DNA from: Teratosphaeria epicoccoides
Lineage: Eukaryota; Ascomycota; Dothideomycetes; Mycosphaerellales; Teratosphaeriaceae
NCBI GenBank assembly: GCA_021401465.1
Contig: JADDMT010000006.1
Coordinates: 372,001-436,000, forward strand
Reading direction: 5' to 3'
DNA: 64,000 nt
A model generated the notes under the pieces. It was not told the DNA's origin. It saw only the letters and a program-made list of their open reading frames with translations, and searched no databases. Each line of letters opens with the position of its first letter. Within the stretch, counting starts at the first letter, position 1. The position numbers were made by a program, and so were the translations under genes. Positions 41,794-51,786 of the stretch are shown piece by piece.

Positions 41794-43158
41794 ATGATCT
41801 TTGGTCCTTTTCGCCAGGATGCTTTCATTGTCCAACACTCCCCAACTTTCCAAATCAAACAAGCGAAAGCTCTTGCAATGTCAGCACGGTACGCTAGCGC
41901 TATGGCTGCTTTTGAAGTTGCGCAAAATGCGAACCCAAATTTGGCTGTCGAGCTGCAGGGCATACTATCGTTCTACGGGCAACGGAGGAGGCGTAGATTG
42001 GTCAACCACTACCATCAACAAGCCGCCAAGCTTGGGTCGACTCCCGAGTCAGAAAAGAGCTCCGCTGATGATCTTACAGCGATCAGGAGGTGGTGGGAAC
42101 ACGAGACGTTGAAAATGATGTCAAAGGTGAAGTGGACAGTAGGGAAGACAATTTCGAAGTCTGAGAAGAATGAGCGGAAGTTGAATGATAGTGGCCCCGA
42201 GGCCCCTCTGGAGTCCAGCGAGACAAGCAATGAGGCGGACCTGAAAGACCACGTCGTGCCCATTATTTATCACGTTTCGCGAAAGATCTTCAAAAAATTT
42301 GCAGTAGAGGGAGGGGAGTCACTCAGCATCTGCACAGGAAATATCTTTAGCACCTGCACAGGAGATACCTCTAGCACCTGCACAGGAGATACCCCTAGTA
42401 CCTGCACAGGAGATATTCCTGACGATGCAAGAGGTAATGGGGAATCAAAAGGTGCAGAATTGCTCTCGTCAAGTGGCTCTCGAGAAGGGCTTGCTCGCCA
42501 TTCGGGAGTGAGATTGCCACGACGATCATCTGCTCGAAACGAAGTGGGATCAAGAAGGCGCGAAATACGTAAGGTCCCGTATGGAGAGCTGGAGGTTCGC
42601 AAATATCGAATTGGTGAAAAGGGCAGATTCAGACGGCGCAGGTTGCTAAAGGAGCGCTTGGAGGCCAGAGGTGGCATAGACAAAACATCCAGACCCAAGC
42701 TCCAGATCAGAAGACGTCTTTGGGGGCCGAAAAAGCCACAACCGGTGCCTCGTCGTCTTCGCCAAAAATTGCGCGTCCGTAGGTGCCGCTCGACGAATAC
42801 GGCCGCACTCAAAAGACGGGAGAAATTGGCTCGGAAGGACAAGAGTCTTGACGCAGCTCGCTTGCAGCTACATCGAGAACGGGATCTCGCTGCATCGGAT
42901 TCGGAATGGGTTGCACGGCGAGATGCATGGCTGTGGAGGGTACGGCAGAAGGAGGACAAACTCGAAGCAGCAAGAGCAGGCGGGGTCGTAGAGTTTCCCG
43001 ATGTGGATCTGTGGGAGGAACTCGTCGATAAAGAACCTCGCCCCGGGCCTACGGAGGAGAGCGTTCCAGGAGAGAAAACAGGACGAGGCAAACGATACCG
43101 ATACCCTGGCAGGCTGGAAGAAGTCGTAAGGGACTATACCGACGGTCGCCGAGACTGA
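41794..43158 (+). CDS. Very basic repeat-containing protein, unknown
   Basis: A 454-residue open frame starting 24 bases after the preceding stop. It has a Lys/Arg-rich composition, especially residues 230-370 (RRREIRK, RFRRRRLLKERL, RRLRQKLRVRRC). Residues 178-209 are four tandem 8-residue repeats of S-T-C-T-G-D-x-x encoded by a 24-bp repeat. The C-terminus is acidic and Trp-rich (DVDLWEELVD). No signal peptide. It could be a nuclear or mitochondrial-ribosome-associated protein, but no domain is recognised. Length and even codon flow support a real gene. The tight spacing suggests either readthrough transcription with the upstream gene or a missed splice joining them. Confidence 0.6.
   Translation: MIFGPFRQDAFIVQHSPTFQIKQAKALAMSARYASAMAAFEVAQNANPNLAVELQGILSFYGQRRRRRLVNHYHQQAAKLGSTPESEKSSADDLTAIRRWWEHETLKMMSKVKWTVGKTISKSEKNERKLNDSGPEAPLESSETSNEADLKDHVVPIIYHVSRKIFKKFAVEGGESLSICTGNIFSTCTGDTSSTCTGDTPSTCTGDIPDDARGNGESKGAELLSSSGSREGLARHSGVRLPRRSSARNEVGSRRREIRKVPYGELEVRKYRIGEKGRFRRRRLLKERLEARGGIDKTSRPKLQIRRRLWGPKKPQPVPRRLRQKLRVRRCRSTNTAALKRREKLARKDKSLDAARLQLHRERDLAASDSEWVARRDAWLWRVRQKEDKLEAARAGGVVEFPDVDLWEELVDKEPRPGPTEESVPGEKTGRGKRYRYPGRLEEVVRDYTDGRRD
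42325..42420 (+). repeat. 24-bp tandem repeat, four copies, coding
   Basis: Four units of AGCACCTGCACAGGAGATAC plus four bases. The first diverges (ATC, AAT) and the last ends ATTCCT. All are in frame in the basic-protein gene and encode S-T-C-T-G-D-T-x. Confidence 0.92.
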
Positions 43159-43646
43159 GACGGGTTTGCTGTGAGATTGTGCATGTTGGGGAGGATGTAT
43201 TGATAGTGTACAGATACCACTCTCGCATAAGCAGAGAAGAACTCTCGTGTTGCTGAGCTCGGCATCACTCTCCAGCCTCACGACTTCCTGGAGCCGCAGA
43301 TCCCTGGGGCGATACCCGCCAAAGTCTTCTACAGGCGGAATGTGCTTCATGACTGCAATGAGGAGAAGGGCTCCGTCATCCTCGGCCACGTTTCCGATGC
43401 GATGGCTGAGGACTGTGCCTGACACGGATCTGTCTGTGCAGCCAGCGGCTCAGAATATGCTGATGATGGCGTTTCCGGCTGCACAGGAGGATATGTGGTG
43501 GGGTCTCGTGGAGCGGCAGGCTGGGATCGAGGTGAGCTTCAGAGTAGTTATTTGCCACTTGTGTGTAGACGTCCATAGCTCAGAAAGGGGTGCCGGCAAC
43601 GTCTTGCGAGACTGCAACGACCTTTTGTGTTCCTCTGTGCATGTAG
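43159..43646. other. 488 bases between the basic-protein gene and the TENA remnant
   Basis: A plus-strand frame at 43261-43422 reads protein-like (PHDFLEPQIPGAIPAKVFYR to HVSDAMAEDCA then TGA) with no ATG. The opposite strand is also open here. A GTGAGC donor at 43531 with a TAG acceptor at 43644-43646 suggests an intron before the TENA remnant. No complete gene can be drawn. Confidence 0.3.
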
Positions 43647-44225
43647 GCGTCCTGAAGTCCTCAACCCCCGGGCTTGAGCTGATAAGCGTTGAATGGCGTG
43701 CCGCAGACTTGATCACAGACTGCCTCCACAGCATCAGAAACGAGATCAAGATGTTCGAAGAGACGGCCGAGGCTGAGGGTTGGCTGGACGATATTTGCGG
43801 AAAGCTGCCGACGACCCAGACCAGAGCATATCAGGACCTGTTTGCAGGTGCGACTGCGCAAGGACGGCCGCTCATAGTGGAACTTGCGGTCTTGTGGGCA
43901 ACGGAGGAATGCTATCTGAGAGCTTGGAGGTGGAGCAACACAGAGATGGATCATGGATTGAAGTCCCAGGAGAAGGATGTCATTCATCCCGAATTGGAGT
44001 AGCCCGGAGTTTGAAGCGCTGGTGCGAAGACTTGGAGCGATGGTGAACATGCATGGGCAGCAGTTTGGTGAGGATAGCTGGGAGTGGCAGGAGTGTGCGG
44101 TCGTTGACGGTGCTGGGCGGATGAACCGAGACCCGTCGCCTCCAGATCCTACTTCTCATGGCACACACATATCGTCTCCATTCGACGCTGGTTCGGGCGG
44201 CTTCAGCGCACAAGGAGCATCGTGA
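43647..44225 (+). pseudogene. TENA/THI-4 (heme-oxygenase-like) gene remnant
   Basis: From 43647 the frame reads VLKSSTPGLELISVEWRAAD, then SIRNEIKMFEETAEAEGW, TTQTRAYQDLFAGAT and LAVLWATEECYLRAWRW. This is the C-terminal half of fungal TENA/THI-4-type helical-bundle proteins (thiaminase/heme-oxygenase fold). The next family segment, FIPNWSSPEFEALVRRL, lies one base out of frame after about 43977; a single extra base in AAGGATG explains it. The N-terminal half (histidine and LAQDRLY-type helices) is not found upstream. It is therefore 5' incomplete and frameshifted, most simply a decaying gene. Family recognition is good, the boundaries are approximate. Confidence 0.65.
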
Positions 44226-44685
44226 ACCGGTCGCCAAATGCGCAATGACTTGGCTACCGCAGATCAGACCAAGGACACTGACTAGGCACCTGCGCATCGG
44301 ACCCGGTGAAGAAGTCACGCATGCGTCATTCCGAGCACTGCTAGAGGCCCAGCATGATTCATGTCTGCTTGGCACGGAGCGGTCAAACATTGTTCCTTCG
44401 CCAGCCTCCCGGCTTCGGTCGTTGACAGCCTTCCACGTCAGCCAAGAAATCCTCCCAGCAATGCCAGCATGTCGCGTGTCATCATTTCACAAACGCCACG
44501 ACCGATTTTCTGCTCGACAGAGCCTGAGTGACGTGACTGTGAACCATATACCTCTTAGCGTAGCAAACAGGGAAAAGGTCTGTGCCATGATCACCACCGC
44601 CACAAGGTAGGTTCTCCAACAATGCTATTACGGCTCTCGTCTTCCTCCGACATCTCCGTCCTCTCGTATCACACAATTGGGAAAG
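44226..44685. other. Intergenic, upstream of the acid phosphatase
   Basis: 460 bases with no supportable gene. A CT-rich leader (TCCTCCGACATCTCCGTCCT) precedes the phosphatase ATG. Confidence 0.4.
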
Positions 44686-46125
44686 ATGCTCTCTCTTCTG
44701 CTACTGCCAGCGGTGGTCGTCGCTCAAACCCAACAGCCACTGTATAGCACCTACACCTTCAATCCACTACAACACCTGGCTGGTATTGCACCATACTTTG
44801 AACCACGGGATCCGCCTCGATCTCCATCACCCCCACAGGGCTGCTCGATCAGCAAAGCAGCATACCTCGTTCGCCATGCAGCGATCAATGCCAATGACTT
44901 CGATTACGAGTCGTACTTGGAGCCCTTTGCCAAGAAGCTTGCAAACTCGACTGTCGACTGGACCCAAATTCCGGAGCTTAGCTTCTTGAGCACGTGGTCA
45001 CCTCCAGCAATCGAGGAGGAGGAACGAGTCACCAGGACGGGCAAGCTGGAAGCTGCTCAGCTGGGCGTGCAAATCTCCTACCGCTACCCCACGCTGAGGC
45101 TGCCCAAGCGAGTGTGGGCAAGCACAGCGGAGCGGACGGTGGTCAGCGCTGAGGCTCTGATCCGCGGTCTCGAGATGGAAGACGACGACATCGAGCTCGT
45201 CCAGGTGTATGAGGGTAAGAAGGCTGGCGCGAACAGCTTGACACCCTACAGCTCGTGCTCCGCGTATTCAAGCTCGGCTGGCAGCAAACAGAGCTCACAG
45301 TATGTCGACAAGTACACTGCGCCGATCCTGGCGCGATTGAAGGCGCAAGCACCGGGTTTCAAATGGTCCAGCGACGATGTTGTAGGTATGTTCGAGTGGT
45401 GTGGCTATGACACTGTCGTGCGGGGCTCGTCACCTTTTTGCAACGCCAAGCAGTCTTCAGCAGATGCCGGCCTTTTCACTCCAGATGAGTGGCTGCAGTT
45501 TGAGTACGCTCAAGACATTATGTATTTCTACAACACCGGCTACGGCAGTCAAGTGTCGGGTGCGATAGGCTTCCCCTGGCTCAACGCTACAGTGGACTTG
45601 CTTTCCAACAATGCCAAGACGACCGCGACCGATTACAACCAGACGCAGAGCAAAGACCAGGACATCTACATTTCTTTAACTCACCGCGAGCTCCCGCCAC
45701 CTGTTCTTGTCGCCATGGGCCTCTTCAACAATAGTCAATTTTCTGGCGCAAACGACCCAAATGCGACAATGCCTCTCGACCAGATCAACTACAATCGCCG
45801 TTGGGTGAGCTCTCACATCTTGCCGTTCTTGACGAATGTTGCAATCGAGAAGATGAACTGCTCGGCCTCGTATGGCTATGAGAATGCCACAGATCCGACA
45901 TACTACCGTGTGCTCGTGAACAACAGCCCGCAGACTCTCCCTGAATGTTACGACGGTCCGCTGGAGTCCTGTTCGGCGAGCAAGATGCAACAGTGGTTAA
46001 ATGGCAGGGCTGAAGTGTTTGGCGATTTTAGCTCGACCTGTAATGTGACATATGGGAACAGCACGGATGTGCTGAGCATCTACAGTCAGGATGTCCAGGG
46101 CGAGACGGTCGGCAAGAAGCGATGA
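44686..46125 (+). CDS. Secreted histidine acid phosphatase-like protein
   Basis: A 479-residue single-exon protein with a signal peptide (MLSLLLLPAVVVAQTQ); the ATG at 44686 is chosen over an upstream TTG codon. The phosphoglycerate-mutase-like acid phosphatase/phytase fold is recognisable by AAYLVRHAAINANDFDY near residue 65, RVWASTAERTVVSAEALIRG near 145 and ISLTHRELPPPVLVAMGLFN near 330, with paired cysteines and many N-glycosylation sites. The usual RHGxRxP motif reads RHAAINA and the HD motif reads HRE, so catalytic chemistry may differ or be lost. It would act outside the cell on phosphomonoesters or phytate if active. The length fits fungal homologues. Confidence 0.85.
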   Translation: MLSLLLLPAVVVAQTQQPLYSTYTFNPLQHLAGIAPYFEPRDPPRSPSPPQGCSISKAAYLVRHAAINANDFDYESYLEPFAKKLANSTVDWTQIPELSFLSTWSPPAIEEEERVTRTGKLEAAQLGVQISYRYPTLRLPKRVWASTAERTVVSAEALIRGLEMEDDDIELVQVYEGKKAGANSLTPYSSCSAYSSSAGSKQSSQYVDKYTAPILARLKAQAPGFKWSSDDVVGMFEWCGYDTVVRGSSPFCNAKQSSADAGLFTPDEWLQFEYAQDIMYFYNTGYGSQVSGAIGFPWLNATVDLLSNNAKTTATDYNQTQSKDQDIYISLTHRELPPPVLVAMGLFNNSQFSGANDPNATMPLDQINYNRRWVSSHILPFLTNVAIEKMNCSASYGYENATDPTYYRVLVNNSPQTLPECYDGPLESCSASKMQQWLNGRAEVFGDFSSTCNVTYGNSTDVLSIYSQDVQGETVGKKR

Positions 46126-46526
46126 GTACCTCTATTTAAATGATACGTAATGTGCTATCAGATCTGGACATCCAGTTAAACATGCCTGACCTGCGGCCTC
46201 GCGACATCAAAAGCACACATGAACAGCTGGATCCCTGCAGCGACACGTGCTGAAGATGAAATGCTCTCAGCTCTCGGAGACCGACTCTTCAAATGACTGT
46301 TTCTTCTCTTCGCTCCGCATACGCTACTCATCACCGACAAGACCGAGACATTCAATCCGCGAGGCTAACCCCCGGACCCACGGACTAGATACATGAGTAG
46401 AGGACAACGTTCTCTCTCTCAGCTATGCCAACAAGACTCTGATATCCACACTGCCGCCAGTGCTCGATCGCAGCAAGTTTTGCCCATACCCTTGATCTCC
46501 ACATGTCCCACGGACTGGCTTTACAG
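46126..46526. other. Flank upstream of family gene 1
   Basis: About 400 bases with no other gene. GCAAGT at 46473-46478 and TTTACAG ending at 46526 could bound a 5' leader intron of the following gene. Confidence 0.35.
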
Positions 46527-46910
46527 ATGCTGCTCTCACTCCTGCCACTTACAATCCTTACGAACTCCGCCTCCGCCGCCTCCGCCGTCGTCTACTCAGG
46601 CTCATGCGGATCCCCTGGCGAAAATCTCGGACACATTGACTTTGACCCAAGGTCAACCAATTTCAGCTCGGGTTGCATGTCTGTTGGCAAAGGCCCTGCG
46701 CACACTATTGCCTATGTCAACGCTCCGAACACAGATTTCCATTGCGATGCATTCGCCTTTTTTGACAATAGTTGCGGAGATGAAGCTACATGGATTGACG
46801 GAGGCCACCAGGGGACTACCTGTAAAGCATGCACCTGTTCGAGTCCCAAGAGCGGCTCGATCTGGAGCTTCGAAGTGCAATGTGTGTGTCGACATAGAGG
46901 CTGCCCATGA
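46527..46910 (+). CDS. Small secreted cysteine-rich family protein 1
   Basis: A 127-residue protein with a signal peptide (MLLSLLPLTILTNSASA). Mature features shared with four other genes in 46.5-53.7 kb: AVVYSGSCGSPG, FSSGC, a hydrophobic TIAYVNAP strand, FHCDAFAFFDNSC, and the end SGSIWSFEVQC. It has ten cysteines in the mature part, four more than the family core of six, from an inserted CKACTC and a VCRHRGC tail. An upstream in-frame ATG at 46503 adds eight residues; the 46527 ATG follows a TTTACAG that may be a leader-intron acceptor. Role unknown; the secreted, disulphide-rich design suggests an effector or antimicrobial-type protein (inference). Confidence 0.7.
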   Translation: MLLSLLPLTILTNSASAASAVVYSGSCGSPGENLGHIDFDPRSTNFSSGCMSVGKGPAHTIAYVNAPNTDFHCDAFAFFDNSCGDEATWIDGGHQGTTCKACTCSSPKSGSIWSFEVQCVCRHRGCP

Positions 46911-47817
46911 GTTGGCTTGATACGTGGATACTGTGGATGAAGAAGGGTCAGGGTCAAATGGGGCTGGAACAGTGCTCGTCCCACTGGCGGTGCTAGGTAC
47001 GAGAGGCTATGGAGTGGAGAGGTCTGCGGGCATCAGGACATGCTTGGAACGAAAATGCGCTGAACGTGCCCTCAGATTCACGTGGATGAGGCTCCACTCC
47101 GGGGCATAAGAGCTGGACCACTCAGAGCATGCTGTAGTCACTATCACCGTCCACCTCTCAATACGTCGTTCAAAGTCACAGCACTGGCGTTTCCTGCAAC
47201 TTCCACTTCGATTGCAACGGTCACTTGATACAATCATCACGCAGCGATTGCCCTTGGCATGACTCCAAAGGCAGCCGTCCGTGCAGCAAGCCTCAAAAGT
47301 TCAAGTCTGAAAGCCACGTGGTGGCCAGGTGGCCCTTCTTGTCACCCGGCCATGATGCTTTGCGGCCCCTGGTCCTTACTTCTCCGTGATCTCGATGAAC
47401 GGTTTGGATCGGATCTGATGACACTGATTCGGTGAACGGCCCGAGCATAATAGGTGCAGGAATCGCTTCACCCTTCTTCAAGCTAGGTCCATCATCATTC
47501 ACTGCGGACAAAGAGTGAAGCCCTGTACCTGGGTATTCATGTTTGATGAACCATCTGAGAGTTTCGCCAAGTCCCGGCGGAGGGCTCAGGCATCCGGGCT
47601 GTGCTATCCGCCTGGTTCCATGAAACATCGCTCTCACTGATGACTGATCCAACACCCTCCACTCTGGCTTCTCGCACCCATGCACAAGGTAGAGCACAAT
47701 GACCGTTCGAGTGTACTAATTGCACCAATAACTTTCAAAGTCCTAGAACACGATTCACCAACAGTAAGTCTAAGGGCATGTCGGACTGGCACAAAGCCTA
47801 ACCCCATACCGCAGAGA
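46911..47817. other. Gap between family genes 1 and 2
   Basis: 907 bases. A weak cysteine-containing reading near 47190-47300 (NFHFDCNG, SSRSDCPW) might be a further decayed family copy but lacks the family signature. The leader of gene 2 has GTAAGT at 47764 and CAG at 47812-47814, a likely 51-bp 5' UTR intron. Confidence 0.35.
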
Positions 47818-48162
47818 ATGTTTCTCCTTCCGCTGGCTCTCCTCACAACATACGCCTTTGCGGAGCCGGCCGCCGTCGTCTACAAAGGCGACTGCAAAAA
47901 CCCCGGAGCCGAAACGGCAAGGCAGGGCTTTACTCCAGGAGTCTACTTCGCTTCAGGCTGCATACCAATGTCTTCTGGCGTCGGACGCTCCGTCGCTTTT
48001 GTCGGAATGGGAACGACGACGTACTTCAAATGCACCGCCGTCGCGTACCACGACAATAAATGCACGCCGGAAGCGGAAGCTGCCAAAGTCTCCGGAGACA
48101 CTTATACACCATTCTGCGGCGAAGGGACTCCTATCTGGAGTTTCCGGCTGTTCTGTCATTAG
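47818..48162 (+). CDS. Small secreted cysteine-rich family protein 2
   Basis: A 114-residue protein with a signal peptide (MFLLPLALLTTYAFAEPA). The family order is complete: AVVYKGDCKNPG, YFASGC, VGRSVAFVGMG, YFKCTAVAYHDNKC and FCGEGTPIWSFRLFCH. It has exactly six cysteines in the mature protein, so this is the best reference for the family core. The ATG at 47818 directly follows a leader with GTAAGT and CCGCAG splice-like ends. Tandem orientation with genes 1 and 3 fits local duplication. No known domain was recognised. Confidence 0.75.
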   Translation: MFLLPLALLTTYAFAEPAAVVYKGDCKNPGAETARQGFTPGVYFASGCIPMSSGVGRSVAFVGMGTTTYFKCTAVAYHDNKCTPEAEAAKVSGDTYTPFCGEGTPIWSFRLFCH

Positions 48163-48569
48163 GCTGCTTGATGGGTGGTGCATGGGATCAGTGGAGTGTC
48201 TCTCGAGTCATCGGCGCTGCAAGGATCGTCTGTGGGTGGCAGTACACGCGCTTGGCGGATTCGTAGGTGATCTAGATATAGCTTCGAGGGTCATGTGTGA
48301 ATTCAGCAAGAACAATCTACTTGACGAGAGGGAGTGCAGGCGGGTTTACAAGACCACGTATCCCTGACAGTATGAGATCGGCCATGGACATCTCGTGCCA
48401 GTCGGAAGTACATCAGACTACTGAACGATTGTCTCCTCATGCTCACAGAAGACAAAGATCTTCTATCGTGTTCCGTCCACATCGATCCTCGTCGCACGGT
48501 CATTTCCGACTGACCGTAAGTCTTGAAGCACACCTCGCCAATACAGAACCTAATGCTCCAACACGGACA
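48163..48569. other. Gap between family genes 2 and 3
   Basis: 407 bases without a gene. The GTAAGTCT at 48516 matches the leader donor of gene 2 in sequence and in distance to the ATG (about 54 bases). Confidence 0.4.
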
Positions 48570-48925
48570 ATGCTGCTCCTCGTCCCAAACCTCCTCTTCA
48601 CATCCTACGCGGCCGCAATCTCCGCCATCGCATACAAAGGCAAGTGCGGCAGCCCCGGCGACCAAGTGGGAGCCATCTCATTCGAGCCTCACCAAATATT
48701 TGACTCGGGATGCCGTGCCTTCGACTCCAGGGCCGGCGGAAAATCTATTGCCTTTATCGGCATGCCACAGGCCTCGTTGAAGTGCACGGGGTACGGATAC
48801 AACAATCACCAATGCGCAGGCGATATCACGACGGGCGGCGTCATCTTCGTCACTCTACAGCAAGCGGGTCATCCTGCGCCAACTACGAGAGTGGCATGCA
48901 CAGCATGAGGGTCGTTTGTAAATAG
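48570..48925 (+). CDS. Small secreted cysteine-rich family protein 3, 3' frameshift
   Basis: Signal peptide MLLLVPNLLFTSYAAA, then AYKGKCGSPG, IFDSGC, GKSIAFIGM and LKCTGYGYNNHQC match the family. The open frame then runs to a stop at 48908 with the end PTTRVACTA and only five cysteines. The expected end, SGSSCANYESGMHSMRVVCK and a stop at 48925, lies in another frame from about 48845 and would restore the sixth cysteine. A one-base deletion (or two-base insertion) near 48845-48855 explains this. Either the gene has a changed C-terminus or it is newly inactivated; an assembly indel is also possible. Confidence 0.6.
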
Positions 48926-49121
48926 AGCGAGAGACGATCTGGCTTGCGAGACGATGAGAGTTTCGTGCAACGTGAAGGCCACGTATCCCTGACGAGAGAA
49001 ATGTTGGCTTGCCAGCATCCCGTTCCAAGAACATCCTTTCTGGCCGATACACATAAACCATGCGACGCAGCAAGTCGGATTGAAGAGTTGGTCCCTGGAT
49101 GGCCCTAATCAAATGGCCGTC

Positions 49122-51426
49122 TCAAAAGGACAGCAAATCGCCTTCGCCATTCTGAACATGCGTCATCGCCGGCATCTGCCCCAATCCCTGCCCCTGATTC
49201 ACCACGTACATATTGCCCTGCTCCCCATGCGTCGCCACCGTCGACGAGTCCGCAAACATGCCATCGCCCTGCATAGCCTGCTCGCCACCGCCCATCGATG
49301 CGAACAGCGCGTCCGCCTCATCCAGGACATTGCTATGCGTGTCCTCTGCAAAGACAGGCTTGAGTCCAGGCAGACCCGTAGCGCTCTGAGCCTGAGCACT
49401 GGGCAATATGTGTTTCTGAAGTGCCGGACTCTCGGCTAGTTTGCGTGGTCGTGCGGATCGGAAGACCGTTTGCACAGGTTTCAAGTATACAGTCGCAAGC
49501 GTGCCGACTACCAGACACATCTCCTCCAAAGTGAGTGGATCCAGCTTTTCGCTCTCCGCTGTGATCGCGGGCTTTTCACCCATCACGACTACCTTTGCCT
49601 TCTCTGGTGCACTGCTCAGCAGCCGCCAGTACATGTAGCCCCGGTCTCTCAGGTCGGGGTTGTCCGTGTCCTCAGTGGCCCACTTCAACACTTTTGGTAC
49701 GAGGTCCTGTCCTTTGGTAGGACGCTGTATGAAGAGTTTGACAGTCGCGGTCAGCAACGCTAGCTGCACATCATGCGTCTCATCTGCCCATGAATCCAAG
49801 AAGTCTTCAAGCAGGATCTCCGAATTGTCGATGCGATCAGCGTACTGGCCAATCACCCAGATCATGGCCGCTTTGGCCTCTGGCTCGTCGAGACTGTCCA
49901 GATTCTCGCAAAGGGTCGAGATGATGGACTCGTACTGATTTGGGTACTTTCGGAAGATGTTCTTGATGACCACTGTCGCTTCTTGAACGATGTAGCTCAC
50001 TTTCGTCGCCACCAATTCTAGCAGCGTACTGATACACAGCTTGGCGGCTGGCTCAATCTTTATCGCGAGTTTACCGATGGCCCGCACGCTCTTCCTGACG
50101 AAGTGGACATCAATCTCTGTTGCGTACTCCCGCAGCTCGGTCAAGACTTCTCGAATATTCTTCTCCGTCGCCAGCATGAAGATAAGTTCGAGTTTCGTGA
50201 CCTTGACATATATTGGGTCGTTGTATTTGCAAAAGAAGACTCGAATGTCATTGCGAAGAACCTCTGGTCGCCGCTGTAATATAAGTAGTGCGTTGCGCAG
50301 GGCGAGATATTGTATCTCTGGACCTTTGCTAAGCAGTGTCACTAATGGCGGACTCAGCTTTGCACAAAGGCTTGCAATGGTCTTCTGGTCGTCAACGTAG
50401 TTCATCAGGTACAGTATGACTCGTATGCAGGTCAACACGACTGCCGAGTTTGTGTGGGATAGTCTCGGCGCTATTCGATCGGCCAAGAGTGCTGCTTCCT
50501 GTGTGTCCTGCGGAATATATGACGTGAGGGCCTCAAGAATGTACGTCTGTCCCCACTCTGAGCAGTCTGGCAAGATCTGCACAATCTTCGAGGCATTTGC
50601 GTAGTCAATGGTGAGCTTGATGCTCTCACTTCGTTCCCAGATGTCCATTAATGCGGCCAGCGCAGAAGAGACGACAGTCGGGTTCTCATCCCTCAGCATC
50701 ATGTTCAAGCGATCAATCAAGTCGCTTCCCTCCACCAGATGCCGGTCATGGTCATAGAGCTTCGCGACCGTGAACGCTGCTGTCTTCCGGACGTACGGAT
50801 CTGAGTCCTTCAACAAATGCTTCAGTGGTCCCACCGTTGCCTCCACAAATTGCCGTACGTGGATATAACTGATGGTCCGCAACGCCAAGGCACGCATCAG
50901 TGGATTGGTGTCCTCCAGGTCGTTTAGCAGCACGGGTAAGGCCTTGAGAGCAAATTCAGGTTTCATCCGCGCATAGTTGACAAGGTAAAGGAAGCACATC
51001 TTCTTGATCTCCAGACTCTGAATTGCCATGGCGGCCACAACATCCGGGAACAGGGCGACCATGTCGTTGTTACTCATCGTCATATTTGCCACGATCTTCT
51101 TGAGTGCGATCTTCTTGGCACTAAAGTTCTTGTCTTTCTTCGACGCGGGTTGCTGGAGCTCAAGTCGCAGCTCGGCGACTTTGCCCTGTATGTGCGTGCG
51201 ATTGGTTAGGAGACTTTGATCGACCACGGGAGTGCTGGAGACGGTCGCGGGAAAGGAGGCGGAGTGGGAGGGGCGGGCAAGCAAGGAGGAGACGACTGGG
51301 GCTTGGAGGAAGATGGCGGGCAGCAAGCCTTTCGCCAGTATTGCTCATGCCCGAAACAATGTGTGGTACAGCGCGGGGCGGACGTACCCTGGCGAAGAGC
51401 TTCGCATCATTCTCTTTGGAGCTCAT
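49122..51426 (-). CDS. APL2: AP-1 adaptor complex subunit beta
   Basis: Two exons, 51426-51388 (MSSKENDAKLFAR) and 51185-49122 (GKVAELRLELQQ onwards), with a 202-bp intron, give 700 residues. The adaptin trunk is typical: KNFSAKKIALKKIVANMTMS, SLEIKKMCFLYLVNYARM, DSDPYVRKTAAF, PDCSEWGQTYILEAL and SEKLDPLTLEEMCLVVGTLA. The large beta subunit of the clathrin adaptor AP-1 sorts cargo at the trans-Golgi and endosomes. The C-terminus ends in a short hinge with GDLLSF and lacks an ear domain, as in fungal AP-1 beta. A longer exon-2-only reading to 51326 begins with non-homologous residues. It is divergent from EMC4. Confidence 0.93.
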
Positions 51427-51786
51427 GGCGGCGCGTATTTCCTCAAATGCATATCATGTCTCGCTTCTTGTGCTGCAGCTGTCCGGGTGCCAGCCCTCGG
51501 TTTGGGAAGGTGCGACTGTGAGGCCCGCTCGGCTGCGTAGGAGAAAGAAGCGGGAAGTCGTAGAGGGACGTGTCTGAGGCTCGTTTCTATCAAATGAGAG
51601 AAATGGTCGGTTGTTGGAGGTGCAGCATCGAAACGACTCAAAGTGGTTAGCGCGGGAGATCGGCGTCGAGCGAGGTGGAAGGAGCGGTGCTTGGCACTTG
51701 CCTTGCCTGCAATGCTGCATGTAGCATGTGCAACTGCGACCCTCCATCAAGATTCCTATCCACACGCACCAGATCACACACGCCGC
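51427..51786. promoter_or_regulatory. Divergent promoter, AP-1 beta and EMC4
   Basis: 360 bases between two housekeeping genes of the secretory pathway. No specific site was recognised. Confidence 0.45.

Noticed and set aside
42868..43425. 185-codon minus-strand frame opposite the end of the basic-protein gene
   Set aside because: Mostly a shadow of the plus-strand gene. The part beyond 43158 reads plausibly on both strands, so no call is made.
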